DNA from: Torymus aiolomorphi
Lineage: Eukaryota > Arthropoda > Insecta > Hymenoptera > Torymidae
NCBI GenBank assembly: GCA_036365515.1
Contig: CM070873.1
Coordinates: forward strand, 43,143,157-43,207,156
Reading direction: 5' to 3'
DNA: 64,000 nt
The notes below the pieces were generated by a model that had not been told where the DNA came from, did no database searches, and saw only the letters and a program-made list of their open reading frames with translations. Of this stretch, positions 25,341-36,225 are shown piece after piece; within the stretch, counting starts at the first letter, position 1, and every line of letters begins with the position of its first letter. Made by a program: the position numbers and the translations under genes.

Positions 25341-26690
25341 ATGAATTTTTAGGTAGTTGAAAATATTTTTTATGTATACAATTGTTTTAATCGTTGAGAA
25401 GGGGTTAAAGCAAAAATATAAGTATTATTGATCAGAAAAAAAGTAAAAGAATAAACCTTCTAATGTAATAAAGATGGCCCAAAAGTTCGGTATGATAAAA
25501 CAGTTTGTAATTGGCTATCTGTACGCAAGCGTGAAATCTAATGTAATTTAAATAACTTTAGAATACGGTTTGTAGTCTCGGACTCAACCACGGAGCTAAC
25601 GTCGCGATGACATGACAAGTGCATCACGAGCTATAGCTGTATAACTATAGTTGTTCTTTTACCGAGTCGACGGTCTCTAGTCTTCTACGTTGTCCAAGCA
25701 TCGACGGAAACCTCCTCTGTCGAGACAAATACATTTAAACTATTTTCACTATTTATACTATGGTTATAAAACAGTAAAAACAATTTAAAAATGAATTATC
25801 GAACGAAATACACTAATAGTATTATAATAGTACTGCAATAGTATTATAATAGCATTATAACAGTATTGAAAGAGCATTATAATATTTTTGTAATAGTATT
25901 ATTAGTATTGCAACAGGATTATATTATAAAAATACTCAATATAAATCTATTTATCAACGTCTATGTAAACAATGCTTCGTAATAATAAAAGCTTTAATCC
26001 TGATTCACCGCCTACTTATTACCTCATCGTTACGTGATAAGCTGCATCTAATGACAATTGCAAATACGCTTCCAAGAAGCCCACGGTGTAATCACGCCAG
26101 CACGACAATCTTGGCGCGCTTGCCATCATCTCCCGTGGCATTAAAATCTTCTTCAGCGAAACCTTTAATTACGGCGTTTGCTTTGTGTTACGCACACAGG
26201 CTTCCGAAATTAAGGATGTATTGACACATGCATGCAAACAAGGGACGAGGGTTAAACCTGTGTACACAGGCGGTGCACACGCCTTAGATATTCAGCCCGT
26301 ATCATAGCATCACAAACAAAGAAGCGAATCAGCAGGCAGTTGTTTTTAAAACGGCGCACGTGATGATACTAAGGCGAATTAAAAGACAAATTATACAAAA
26401 TAACATGTCTGTGAAAATTAATATCGATGGACTTTATATCAATAAAGTAAAATAAGAAGCGTAAATCCAGCTGAAATTTCTTACGATTCAGAATTCATAA
26501 TTAAAGACTTCCTATGTGTGATAGCAATAACTTGTGATTATCTCTAGAACTTCTTTACTATTAAATGACAGTTAAACCTATTTCAATTGTATCTCTAAGT
26601 TAATATGTATATTTTCTTTATTATATTTCTTACTTTTTTAAATCGAAGCCAAATAAAGTTCTGCACAAAATAAATTCTATTATTTCTCGA
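25341..26690. other. AT-rich stretch with a degenerate tandem repeat
   Basis: At 25808-25922 the words TAGTATTATAA and ATAGCATTATAA recur as a degenerate tandem repeat. Related AATATTGTAA words occur at 42820-42920. Nothing else is recognised. Confidence 0.4.
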
Positions 26691-27170
26691 TGTCAGCAGC
26701 CACAAAGCACAAGACCCTTCAACTCTGAATTTCCTTTCGATAATGTTTTTCAAAACTTATTCTCCGATAAATAAAATTCCTTTGAATGCTTATTCAGAAT
26801 GCTCGAGACACTGCAACTTTATCGCTTCGTGCCGCTAAACTTTACGGTCCCCCACAAAGCGCGAGCGCACGCTAGAGAGAGAAAGAGAGAAATGCAAGGG
26901 GGGCCGAACCCGAGCCGATCTGAGGTTGAGCGTAAAAATGGTTTCGCGCAATGGACGAGGACGACGACGACGACAACTGCGCTAAAATTCAGCTAATTGC
27001 ATTGGCACGAAGCCAAAAACTTTGCCTGTCGAAAATATTTTGGAGCGCTTTCCACCGCGCCGTGCGCAGTAAGTCGATGCCTCTTCTTCCTCTTCTTCAT
27101 CGGAGCTTTGAACACACTGAACATTTTTTTCGACTGAAATGCCATTCCAGAGCGGCGAGATAATTACTGG
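26691..27170. other. Weak GC-rich island 18
   Basis: The core at 26845-27080 is CpG-rich with ACGACG runs. The left arm at 26695-26730 shows C excess. The right-arm G excess is weak, so this island fits the general pattern poorly. Confidence 0.4.
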
Positions 27171-27851
27171 ATAATTAGCTGAAGCAATCACGTTGTCTTA
27201 TTAAACAGGAACATGCCTTTTGGATTTCTATGTATTTTTGTTTTACACTGGGCGCTCTTCTCGTCGCGAGAACAAAATCTATACCAGAGTTGCGGAACGA
27301 AATGTTTCCGTTTATTGAGCTGCTGCTACGCTGTTAAAATTTTATTGAAATTGAATAGCGTCGAATCGGCTTCTTGCTTATGTTGCCGGTTTGGAGGATA
27401 AATGAACTATCTCGACGACGCGATGAAAAAGGAGTTATTTTGACGACAAGTTTAAAAAGAAGCTATTTCAAGTTAGCATTGAAAAAGGAGCTATCCCGAC
27501 GATAATTTTTTTTTATGAAGATTTAAGTTGGCGATTCTACAGATAAAGGAAACGAAAAGCTTTGTTATACTTACTATCTATAACGTAAGATTTATATCAT
27601 CATCATTTATATACAATTCTCTAGAAGCTATTTTGCAGTTAACTTTATGGCTGAAATGAACATTGTTTGTATTTTATAATTATGTACCAATCCGAAATAA
27701 ATTATGGTATTTACACTTCATAAAATATGTATTTAAGTAGTAGTAGAACTTTAGATGAATTATGATTTTTGCTAAAAATGCTTCCATTTAATTAACACGT
27801 TAGCTATAAAATGTGGTTCATTTTCTACCAGGGAATATATGATTTTTTGAC
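27171..27851. other. AT-rich non-coding stretch
   Basis: Nothing recognised. Confidence 0.5.
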
Positions 27852-28559
27852 GGTGGCTCCGGTGTTATATATATGTAAATAAATATACAAATTTTTTACG
27901 ATGCTTACCTCACATGTTATAATTTGAGAAATAATATAATATGAAACAAGGATTCTTGAAGTAACAAAAAAAAAAATTTTTCAAAGAAATTTGAATATTA
28001 TTAAAGAAGATATTGCCAATTGAAAAAAAAATCCATTAAACCAATAAATCTTTCTCATTTTTCATCCGATTTTAATTTGCAAGGTCTCATTTTATTCCTT
28101 GTACAATTTCAGATCGTGTTACAGATGTGAAAATTGAAAAATTTTGAAAACCTGCAAAGATACATCCACTTATTTATAGGTTCATGTATTCTTTTTAGAG
28201 AGTTGAGTTAAACAAATAGTTGTATCTTTGCAGGTTTTGAAAATTTTTCAATTTTTATATCGGTAACATGATCTGAAATTGTATAAGGGACATAATGAGA
28301 CCTTGCAAATTAAAATCGGATGAAAAATGAAAAAGATTTATTGGTTTTGTTGATTTTTTATTCAATTAGCGATATCTTCTTTAACAATTTCAAATTTCTT
28401 TGAAAACATTTTTTTTTGTTACTTCAAGAACCCTTATTTCATATTATATTGTTTCTCAAATTATAACATGTGAAGTAAGCATCGTAAAAAATGTGTGTGT
28501 GTGTGTGTGTGTGTGCGCGTGTGCGTGTGTGCGTGTGTGTGTGTGACGCCGGAGCCACC
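27852..28559. mobile_element. Foldback element with GGTGGCTCCGG ends
   Basis: The ends GGTGGCTCCGG (27852-27862) and CCGGAGCCACC (28549-28559) are exact inverse complements. The arms stay highly complementary inward: CGATGCTTAC near 27900 pairs with GTAAGCATCG near 28476, and TTTGCAGGTTTTGAAAA near 28227 pairs with its mirror near 28142. The right arm holds a TG microsatellite (about 28491-28545) where the left has only a short AT run. No coding frame; the superfamily is unknown. Confidence 0.8.
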
Positions 28560-29649
28560 TTAAGTGAGGGTACTTTATCGACGTTTGTTAATATACAAAG
28601 GCTGTTGTCGGTTAAGATAGTCAAAAATGTCTTAGTTAGATTTTCCTTAGAGGCCCGTACTACCAAAATTGTTATAAAAAAAGAGAATTTTTTGAAATTT
28701 TTGTTGACCCCCTACCCCCATCCCCTGCCACATAACCTCAAAAAAGGATTTTATTTCACTAAATTTTCTTTATTTTATTTCTCGGGCTCTAAAAGGACTA
28801 GCGCGTCGATCAGAAATATGTTTTTGAAATGTAAATACACTAATTTATCTCATGCCCATTGTCAATGAGTGTAATAAGTGGTTAAAATTTTAAGTCAATA
28901 AATAAAATATTATCTGATAAACAGTTATTTGAAAATTTTTGAAAAAAATTTTTATCATCAAATATTTTTGTTCGTAACAGTCAGATTTTTTTGGAAAACG
29001 AACTAAGTTTGAAGATGTAATATCTCCATAAATGGAGATAATATATTTAATATTCTCTGACAAAACGCTTTTCGAAAATTAAAAAAAAAATTTTTAACCT
29101 TAAATATGTTTGGTCGTAATAGTCTGATTTTTTGGGGCAACGAACTCAGTTTGAAGATATTAAAAAGCTATATCTCTGACAAATTTCAGAATGATTGGTT
29201 AATTTTTACTCTTGTTATCGTACGACAACAAAAACGCTACTTTTTTCTAAAACAATTTTTTTCTAAAAAACAAATGATGATAATCTCTTGAATTTCTAAC
29301 CAAATATAGTCTTCAATGAGTGTAATAAGTGGTTACAATTTTAAGTCGATAAATGAAATATTTTTTGAAAAATTGATTTATGAAGTATAAAAACATTTAT
29401 AACAAATGAAATACTAAAGATAATTTAAAAATCTTTCAAGAAAAGTTTATAATATTAAGTAATATTGACTATAACATATAAAAAAACAAAAAAAAAACGA
29501 AAAATTCAAATACATTTTTTGGTTATAAAAAAAAAGAAAATAAAACTTAAATCAGTCAGTGTGCCGAGTTTTTTTCGGGAGACGAAGAAAATAAGCTCTG
29601 TTCGACGAAAATCGATCGAGTAGTTCTCGAGATATAGAGAGTTTACATA

Positions 29650-29690
<41 letters not shown>

Positions 29691-29855
29691 GCGCGCGCGC
29701 ACACACGCACACACACAGACAAAAAAACATTTATCAAAATCGACAAATTTCAACATATATCGCCTTAAAACATCATTTTGAACATTTTTTGTTTCGAAAA
29801 TTTTATTCACCATTACAAAGCTTTCTCTATGAGGAATCAATATATTAGAAATAAT
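28560..29855. repeat. Dispersed repeat R, copy 1, with AC microsatellite
   Basis: Matches the copy at 57540-59160. Shared blocks include CAATGAGTGTAATAAGTGG (28863 and again 29314, about 450 bp apart), a GGCAACGAACTCAGTTTGAAGAT block, an AC array (29651-29717), and the terminal word CATTACAAAGCTTTCTCTATGAGGAA cut at 29812-29837. No protein-coding frame. A Helentron/DINE-like non-autonomous element is one possibility; no diagnostic end proves it. Confidence 0.65.
29651..29717. repeat. (AC)n microsatellite inside repeat R
   Basis: AC dinucleotides with a short GC-alternating interruption near 29689-29700. It sits at the same place as the AC array of the second copy. Confidence 0.9.
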
Positions 29856-30384
29856 ATAAAAATATGAGTTTTATTATAGTTATTAATTATACGAGACTTA
29901 TTTAACTGTTTCACACATGTATTCGTATCACACCGCTAATGATGAGATATACTCGCTAACATGCCTTCTGTATAATCAACTTGTTACACTGTATGCGCGA
30001 AATACATTGTATGCAGTAAAAAGTCACTAAAAATAATTGAAGTGGTAAATTAGCTAATATATCATTAAGCCTGTAACAAATTCCATGACATTACAAAATA
30101 GAATCTACTAATCTACTAATTTGTAAAAAGATGATGTAATTATCTCGAGGAATCTCATTATATAAACAAGTAGGAAAAGTAACACAATGATCAGATTTCA
30201 TTCAACTTTCAGAGCGAAAAGATAATTTTGTGAATATGTGAATATTATAAGTGTGTCAATGTTTTATCGTACCTTATACAATCAGTGTATCAGTTTTGAA
30301 GTGAATAGTTTAATGACTTAAGTAAAACGATTTAAGAGGAGGTGTTTTACGCGTTGTGTACGATTGGTGAAGAAATCAAAGAAA
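29856..30384. other. Upstream region of the SDR exon
   Basis: AT-rich DNA before the plus-strand SDR exon, presumably its promoter and 5' UTR. TATCAGTTTTG at about 30288 could hold an initiator-type TCAGT, but no TATA box at a convincing distance is visible. Confidence 0.35.
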
Positions 30385-30516
30385 ATGAATCGTTGGGTGG
30401 GGAAAATAGCTGTAATAACTGGTGCATCCCCTGGAATCGGACTAGTTCTAGCACAAGCTTTCATTCGTGAGGGTTTAATAGTTGTTGGTGTTGCGCGGAG
30501 AAAAGCGAAAATGGAG
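30385..30516 (+). CDS. First exon of a short-chain dehydrogenase/reductase
   Basis: Encodes 44 residues forming the first beta-alpha-beta unit of an SDR Rossmann fold. The N-terminal MNRWVGKIAVITGA is typical of insect farnesol-dehydrogenase or DHRS11-like enzymes that use NADP(H). The dinucleotide loop T12-G13-A14-S15-P16-G17-I18-G19 keeps all three glycines, but P16 replaces the usual Ser. R38-R39 after strand 2 fits NADP(H) preference. I chose ATG at 30385 (context GAAAATGA) because the family begins here. The exon ends at a phase-0 donor, GAG/GTAAAT, after 30516. No exon with NNAG or YxxxK is seen downstream on this strand, so this is either an exon with a long intron or a stranded gene fragment. 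Confidence 0.75.
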
Positions 30517-30860
30517 GTAAATATATTTCTGATATGTGTAACTTGATAAATAGTTTTTCAAGTGTCCCACATTTAAAGATGTAATAGTTATCACTTATGT
30601 AATCCAGTGTGTGGTTAATCGTATTCACGATTGTACTCCCCATTGTAGTAATTAAAGAAATAATTCAGTCAATTCTGACAAGATCCGTTGGGAGCAATCG
30701 TAAAAATTCAAAACTACAAAGGTGTTGGTGTAGTCGAATGCGACGTTTCGTCGACGGGTTTGTCGACCTCTTCAGGCTTTATTATTGCGTAGCGATTAGT
30801 CAAGACAAAAATAATCTTTCTCCGCACAAACGCTTAAATCCACAAAAATCAAAGCCACCA
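30517..30860. other. Presumed SDR intron with CTGAAGAG-hairpin-GAAA core
   Basis: On the minus strand, 30775-30741 reads CTGAAGAG, then GTCGAC, a 6-base loop, GTCGAC, then GAAACGTCG. This is the same core layout as in the foldbacks at 13390, 34380 and 62671. Nothing else is recognised. Confidence 0.5.
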
Positions 30861-31457
<597 letters not shown>

Positions 31458-31736
31458 GTTCACGGAGAGAAATTTTGGCAAGCGAATCGCCGACGTCGAA
31501 GCAGACGGATAGCTCGCGCTTTCGGTAAGCCGAGTTCCAAATTTTGATCATCGGATGACCAACTGAAAGAGATCCGTTGACCTATGGCGACTATGTAGTG
31601 CCCGCAAGGTCAACGGATGTCTCTCAGTTGGTCATCCGATGACCAAAAGTGGCTTTTAAAAAAGTTACTGAAAGCGTAAGCTATCCGTCTCCTTCGATTT
31701 CGGCGATCCGCTTGCCAAAATTTCTTTCCGTGAACT
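31458..31736. mobile_element. Foldback with CACGGAGAGAAAT ends
   Basis: GTTCACGGAGAGAAATTTTG near 31457 is mirrored by CAAAATTTCTTTCCGTGAAC near 31717. An inner 32-bp-class stem (ATCATCGGATGACCAACTG near 31548 and its complement near 31624) surrounds a short loop. The ends resemble those of the 40705 element. No coding frame. Confidence 0.7.
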
Positions 31737-31756
31737 AAATTCAATAATCAGACCTA

Positions 31757-32803
31757 CACTGAGAAAAATGTCATAGTAAAATTTACTATATATCTAACAA
31801 AAATTGTTATATAATATAGTAACGGTAGGATATACTCGCTTTCTAACAAAAATTACTATTCTATATAACAATTTTTAAAAATAACAAATTTTACTACATA
31901 AAATAGCAAATTTTATTATATAAAATAGCAAATTTTATTATATAAAATAACAAATTTTATTATATAAAATAGCAAATTTTGTCACATAAAATAATAAATT
32001 TTATTATATTCATAAATAAATTTAATTTATTGAAATGAAAAAATAAGACTATATGTATTGATTTCTGGGTATAGAGAGTTGATTCTCCGAATTTACAACT
32101 GTATTTATTTTTATTTACAGTTTTAACATTGTTTTTTTTAGAACACGCTTGCACCGTTTTGTGTATTTCTTCCTAACCCAATAATAAATCCATAACTTAG
32201 AAAACTATGTACTTAAAGTGAGCGACCACTGACCCACGCGCCATGAATACATTATCGTTAGTCGGCCTTATATATTAACCGAAGCCTCAGTTGGCCACTT
32301 GCGAGAGTACTAAATTCTTAGGGTGCACGAGGCATCTACCACCTAGCGGCTAGTCGGACAACTAACCACACACGCATAAGACTCCTCACCCCCTCTTCCA
32401 CAGCTTGTCCTCGGACCTCTTACATACAAACAAAGGCAACTTAACCTAACCTGATACAACTGGTGGCGCCGCTGAATGCTTGAACTTACTTAATAATCTT
32501 TACTATATTGTGTAGCAAAAATCGCTATATTATATAGTAAAAATTCCTATACGTATAGTAAAATTTAATGTCTATTATAACAAATTCTGAAATAATAAAT
32601 TTTTATTATATTATATACTAGTTTTTGTCACATTTCATAATACTTTTTCAAGGGTATTTATAGTGAATTTTATTAGATACATGACAATTATTAGTATATA
32701 CATAAGAAACTTTCTCATAAATCGAGTATATCCTACCGTTCCTATATTAATAGCAATTTTTGCTACATATGTGGTAAATATTACTATGACATTTTTCTCA
32801 GTG
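31757..32803. mobile_element. TA-flanked CACTGAGAAAA element, copy 1
   Basis: Starts CACTGAGAAAAATGTCATAG and ends with its inverse (CTATGACATTTTTCTCAGTG). TA flanks it on both sides (31755-31756 and 32804-32805). Length is about 1047 bp with no transposase. A 22-bp AT-rich unit repeats about five times from 31885 (CAAATTTTATTATATAAAAT type). A TA target suits the Tc1/mariner superfamily. The GC-richer middle (32215-32480) is not mirrored and may be captured sequence. Confidence 0.8.
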
Positions 32804-33095
32804 TACCCAGACTCGCAGTAATATGGAAGAAGCATCGGGCTGGAAAAAGCTACTAGGGCTATATTATGAAGTATGGATACCTCTAAGGATTTCAAATAAA
32901 GCATTCAGTCACGATGACGTTATTGGCATCAAAAGAAGACTCTCTGAAGAGTAAGTTTGAATAATAAAGATATTAGTAATAGTATCATACACAAATATTT
33001 CACGAGTTGCCATTTTCATACTTCCTTTATCCAAGCTGATTCTGACTTTACACTTTCTAACACTTCAATCCATAATATTCGGTATCGAAATATCA
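32804..33095 (+). other. Short stretch with a 43-codon frame
   Basis: ATG at 32823 opens 43 codons ending at TAA 32952-32954, with GTAAGT overlapping at 32951-32956, which could be a splice donor. The peptide starts MEEASGWKKLLG; I recognise no family. It abuts the end of the 31757 element. It may be an exon fragment or chance. Confidence 0.2.
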
Positions 33096-33320
33096 CATAT
33101 TTGAAATTCCGAACGTTCATAATGAACAAAATATTAACTTATAGTTTCTAATTTTGGTTAGAATTCGTCCGAGTGGTTTTAGTGGTGGCAGCAAGAGTGA
33201 CAAGTGAAGAGATACAGATATTATCATTTTTTAAATATAGTAAGTATAGCCAACTTCGGCTAAATCTGAAAATGGCAAAAATCTTTCGTTCACTATAAAC
33301 GTTCCAAATTTCAAGCACCT
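33096..33320. mobile_element. Mutator-like MITE, copy 1 (9-bp TSD)
   Basis: A 225-bp element bounded by exact 9-bp direct repeats GAAATATCA (33087-33095 and 33321-33329). Terminal inverted repeats of about 30 bp include TTTGAAATTCCGAACGTTC and its mirror GAACGTTCCAAATTTCAA. Non-coding. Nine-base duplications with long inverted ends suit Mutator-type transposition. Copy 2 is at 60157. Confidence 0.85.
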
Positions 33321-34137
33321 GAAATATCAGACACAGAAGTGAATATTAGCTTATATTTGGTCTTAATTTTATAAACATCGTTATACAACTGTTTAACTTT
33401 ATCAAATTCTTTGTAAAAATCAACACAGAACGAGAAAAAAAAATTATCCAAATTAACATTCTATGAAATAATGTTCTATTCTGTCATCTACACCGATTAA
33501 TTTAAACCTTTATTTTTCAACAAATTAATCCAATAGCCTGTAGATAAACATAGTTCAACCGTAGATGCACAGCTTGTCGCGCTTCACTTGATATTTACGT
33601 ATCGATTTGCAAGGGAAAGCAGGCGTCGAAATGACGATGATGCATTTTTTCCGGTGTGCGAACGAGCAGCAGCCGACGTTTTATCACCTCTCGTTTAATA
33701 TGAAAGAAATTATCGGCCGGGATTGCTCGTCCGCGCGTGCGTTATTTCTCTTTTGTTTTTAATTTCGGACAAAGCGAGTGTCGTCTCTCATATCGTCGCG
33801 CGCGCGCGCGCACGCCAACAGTGCAGTTTTGTTCTGACGTATTTTATTTGTAGCGAAAGGTTCAAATAACAGTTCTAAGGGATAATCCGATTGATAAATA
33901 AATTTTTACAGCAAAATATTATACAATGAAAATATTTTCGTTTGAATATAGTTTAAAAACTTTTGTTTCGTAAAAATCGAGCGTTCACTATTGTGAAAAT
34001 CCATATTGTTCTCTAGATCATACTACACAAATTTTGAATTTGATAGATTAACTATTTAACTTGTTATAACTCAATTAATCAAAACGAAATTGCTAATCAA
34101 ATTATTTACCTTTACTTGATGAAAAGCATTTATTTAA
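33321..34137. other. AT-rich stretch with a small GC-rich patch
   Basis: A CpG patch at 33590-33825 ends in alternating CG (33799-33812). It has no clear skew arms. Nothing else is recognised. Confidence 0.4.
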
Positions 34138-34677
34138 GGCTCGTCTGTTGTCCGATTATAATTTCCTAAAAAAACTTTATATCACGAGCGTCTAATAACA
34201 CTTCTTAAATTATTATAAGGCATATGGGACTATAAACATGCCAATCCCCAGTTTCAACCATCTCATCACTAGGTGGCTACGACTGTTTTGCACCCACAAA
34301 CAAAACTTTCTTTTGGATCTATAAATTGGCCATAGTTATTTATCATCTTAACGTCGAATAAAGGTCTACCTGGCTATTCCTGATGAGTGCACCAGGTAGT
34401 ACCGAGGACGAAACGTCATTTAACATCTTTTACATATATTTAATTTTACAAAAATTCTTACTATCTTATTAATTTTGTTTTTTTTTTCATTATGTTGCCT
34501 CTTATGAGACTTTCTAAGAAATTTCCGATCGAGATCATCGACTGTCGAAATACAGCTCGCCCTCGTTTAAGGAAAAAAGAAATATTAGCTCATAACAGGA
34601 ATGGCTCATCTGTTGTCCGATTATAATTTCCTAAAAAAACTTTATATCACGAGCGTCTAATAACACTTCTTAAATTA
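34138..34677. repeat. 75-bp direct repeats flanking a 390-bp segment
   Basis: 34138-34212 and 34603-34677 are identical except for one base (G/A at the sixth position). The segment between holds CTACCTGG and its inverse CCAGGTAG around CTGATGAG (34380-34387), followed by GGACGAAACGTC (34407-34418). This could be an insertion with terminal direct repeats, or a local duplication. Confidence 0.75.
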
Positions 34678-35590
34678 GAAAACCATTTATGTTGAAATTC
34701 GTAGTACATTAACATAATTGCTTTATAACTGGCATTGAGTGAAAGAATTTATTAAATTCATTGACACATACATGATTCGAACTTTGTTCATTTTACTTAA
34801 TATTGTTGCAAAATATGTTTACGGATTTTACGTTTAACTTCGCAAATAAAGTTTCAACTTGAAACATTTTATAATTATTACAGCAGCTGAACAAAATAAT
34901 TCAATTGCGACTACTAATCACAATAAACCGCTGTTACAGACACAAATAACAAATTGTTATTTATTAACCCATTTTCAGTATAAATCTAAATCAAATAAAA
35001 GCAAATTGATAATTTCTATAACAAAAGGAGCGCGGTAATTATGCTACATTCTACATTCTGTCTTTGCAGGTTTATTCTTTCGTTCGAATTAATCAAATAG
35101 TATTTAGACCAAGCTTTTACGGCTTTCACAAAGCTTGATAAAAACTTGTATGCGTATTTTCGACAAAAGTTTTGATATTGTTGTTTAATAGTTTTGTAAC
35201 TCAGAATTCAAAAAGTGCTTTCACACATCGATTAAAATTTTATTATCCCAATTTAATATAAAAAAAAGGTGTCTTAAACATTTTGGAAGATTCATATGCA
35301 ATATAAACAGAATATGCTATAATCTATTCTACAAATTTGCAGGTCTATTGCGCAGTTTAAATGTTACTGTTCAAATGAATCTCTATGCATATTGATTTAT
35401 TATGCTGTAAAAACAAATGAATCGACCTATAGTTCAGTTCGATAATTAAGTGTGTAAGGCCCTTCACACAGCTCTGAGAGGAGGTGTCTTCTAGAAGAAA
35501 CAAGAAGGGGAACCAGTAGAAACAAAAAGAAACAACGAATACAAACGATCTGTAGATTAACCCAATAAATACATGCGAATGTAATAGTAC
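34678..35590. other. AT-rich non-coding stretch
   Basis: Nothing recognised. Confidence 0.5.
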
Positions 35591-35720
35591 ATTATGCAAC
35601 AAGAGAGTAAAGTTGCAAATTATTCCCTCAGATAATAACTGCCCACGCTTCGCTCGCGCAGTAAACTCACCCACGGTGGTGAGTGATAATTTGCAACTTT
35701 ACTCCCGTGTTGCATACAGA
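35591..35720. mobile_element. Small foldback
   Basis: TTATGCAACAAGAGAGTAAA near 35592 pairs imperfectly with TTTACTCCCGTGTTGCATA near 35698, and AGTTGCAAATTAT pairs with ATAATTTGCAACT. The loop is GC-rich and contains CACCCACGGTGGTG. Non-coding. Confidence 0.6.
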
Positions 35721-35992
35721 ACTTTATTCCCGACTTAGCTGTGACTACTTTGTTGATTTGGAAAAGTGGGACTACATGAGATAACGTTTTTAAATATCAT
35801 GCCGCGGTGTTATAATTTATATAACAATTTATATAAATTAAATATTTTGTATAAAATGTTAAATAGTTCACAAAAAAAATAAACTGTATTTAAGTCTTAT
35901 ATTTTCATTAGTTGCATTTAAATTCATTATAAATGTGAAAATACAAAAAATTTACTTAGTCTCTCTTATGAGGAAAGCCAAAGTATTTTTTC

Positions 35993-36112
35993 CCCGCTAA
36001 ACAGGGAGTAATATTCATTATTCCCGCCAAATAGGCAATAATATTCGTTATTCCCGCTAAACAGGGAATAATATTCATTATTTCCGCTAAACTGGGAATA
36101 AAGTATTAGAAG
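35993..36112. repeat. Four-unit 30-bp tandem repeat
   Basis: Units start at 35993, 36023, 36053 and 36083, exactly 30 bp apart. Each has the form CCCGCTAAACAGGGAATAAT plus ATTCATTATT. Within a unit, TTCCC and GGGAA flank GCTAAACA, so every unit can form a small hairpin. There are no unique spacers. Confidence 0.9.
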
Positions 36113-36225
36113 AAATAAAATTCTACTTTTGTCCCGCTGTTCAGGTCAATAAAGTGGCCATTATAGTGGAGTCGTGAATAAAATGATTTTGACTTTATCA
36201 ATCTTATTGACAAATATCTGTTTGG

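Noticed and set aside
32436..32450. Telomere-like AACCTAACCT
   Set aside because: Only two units of the insect TTAGG repeat, so chance is enough.
35993..36112. CRISPR-like array with 30-bp period
   Set aside because: The units are contiguous with no unique spacers, and the sequence is eukaryotic.
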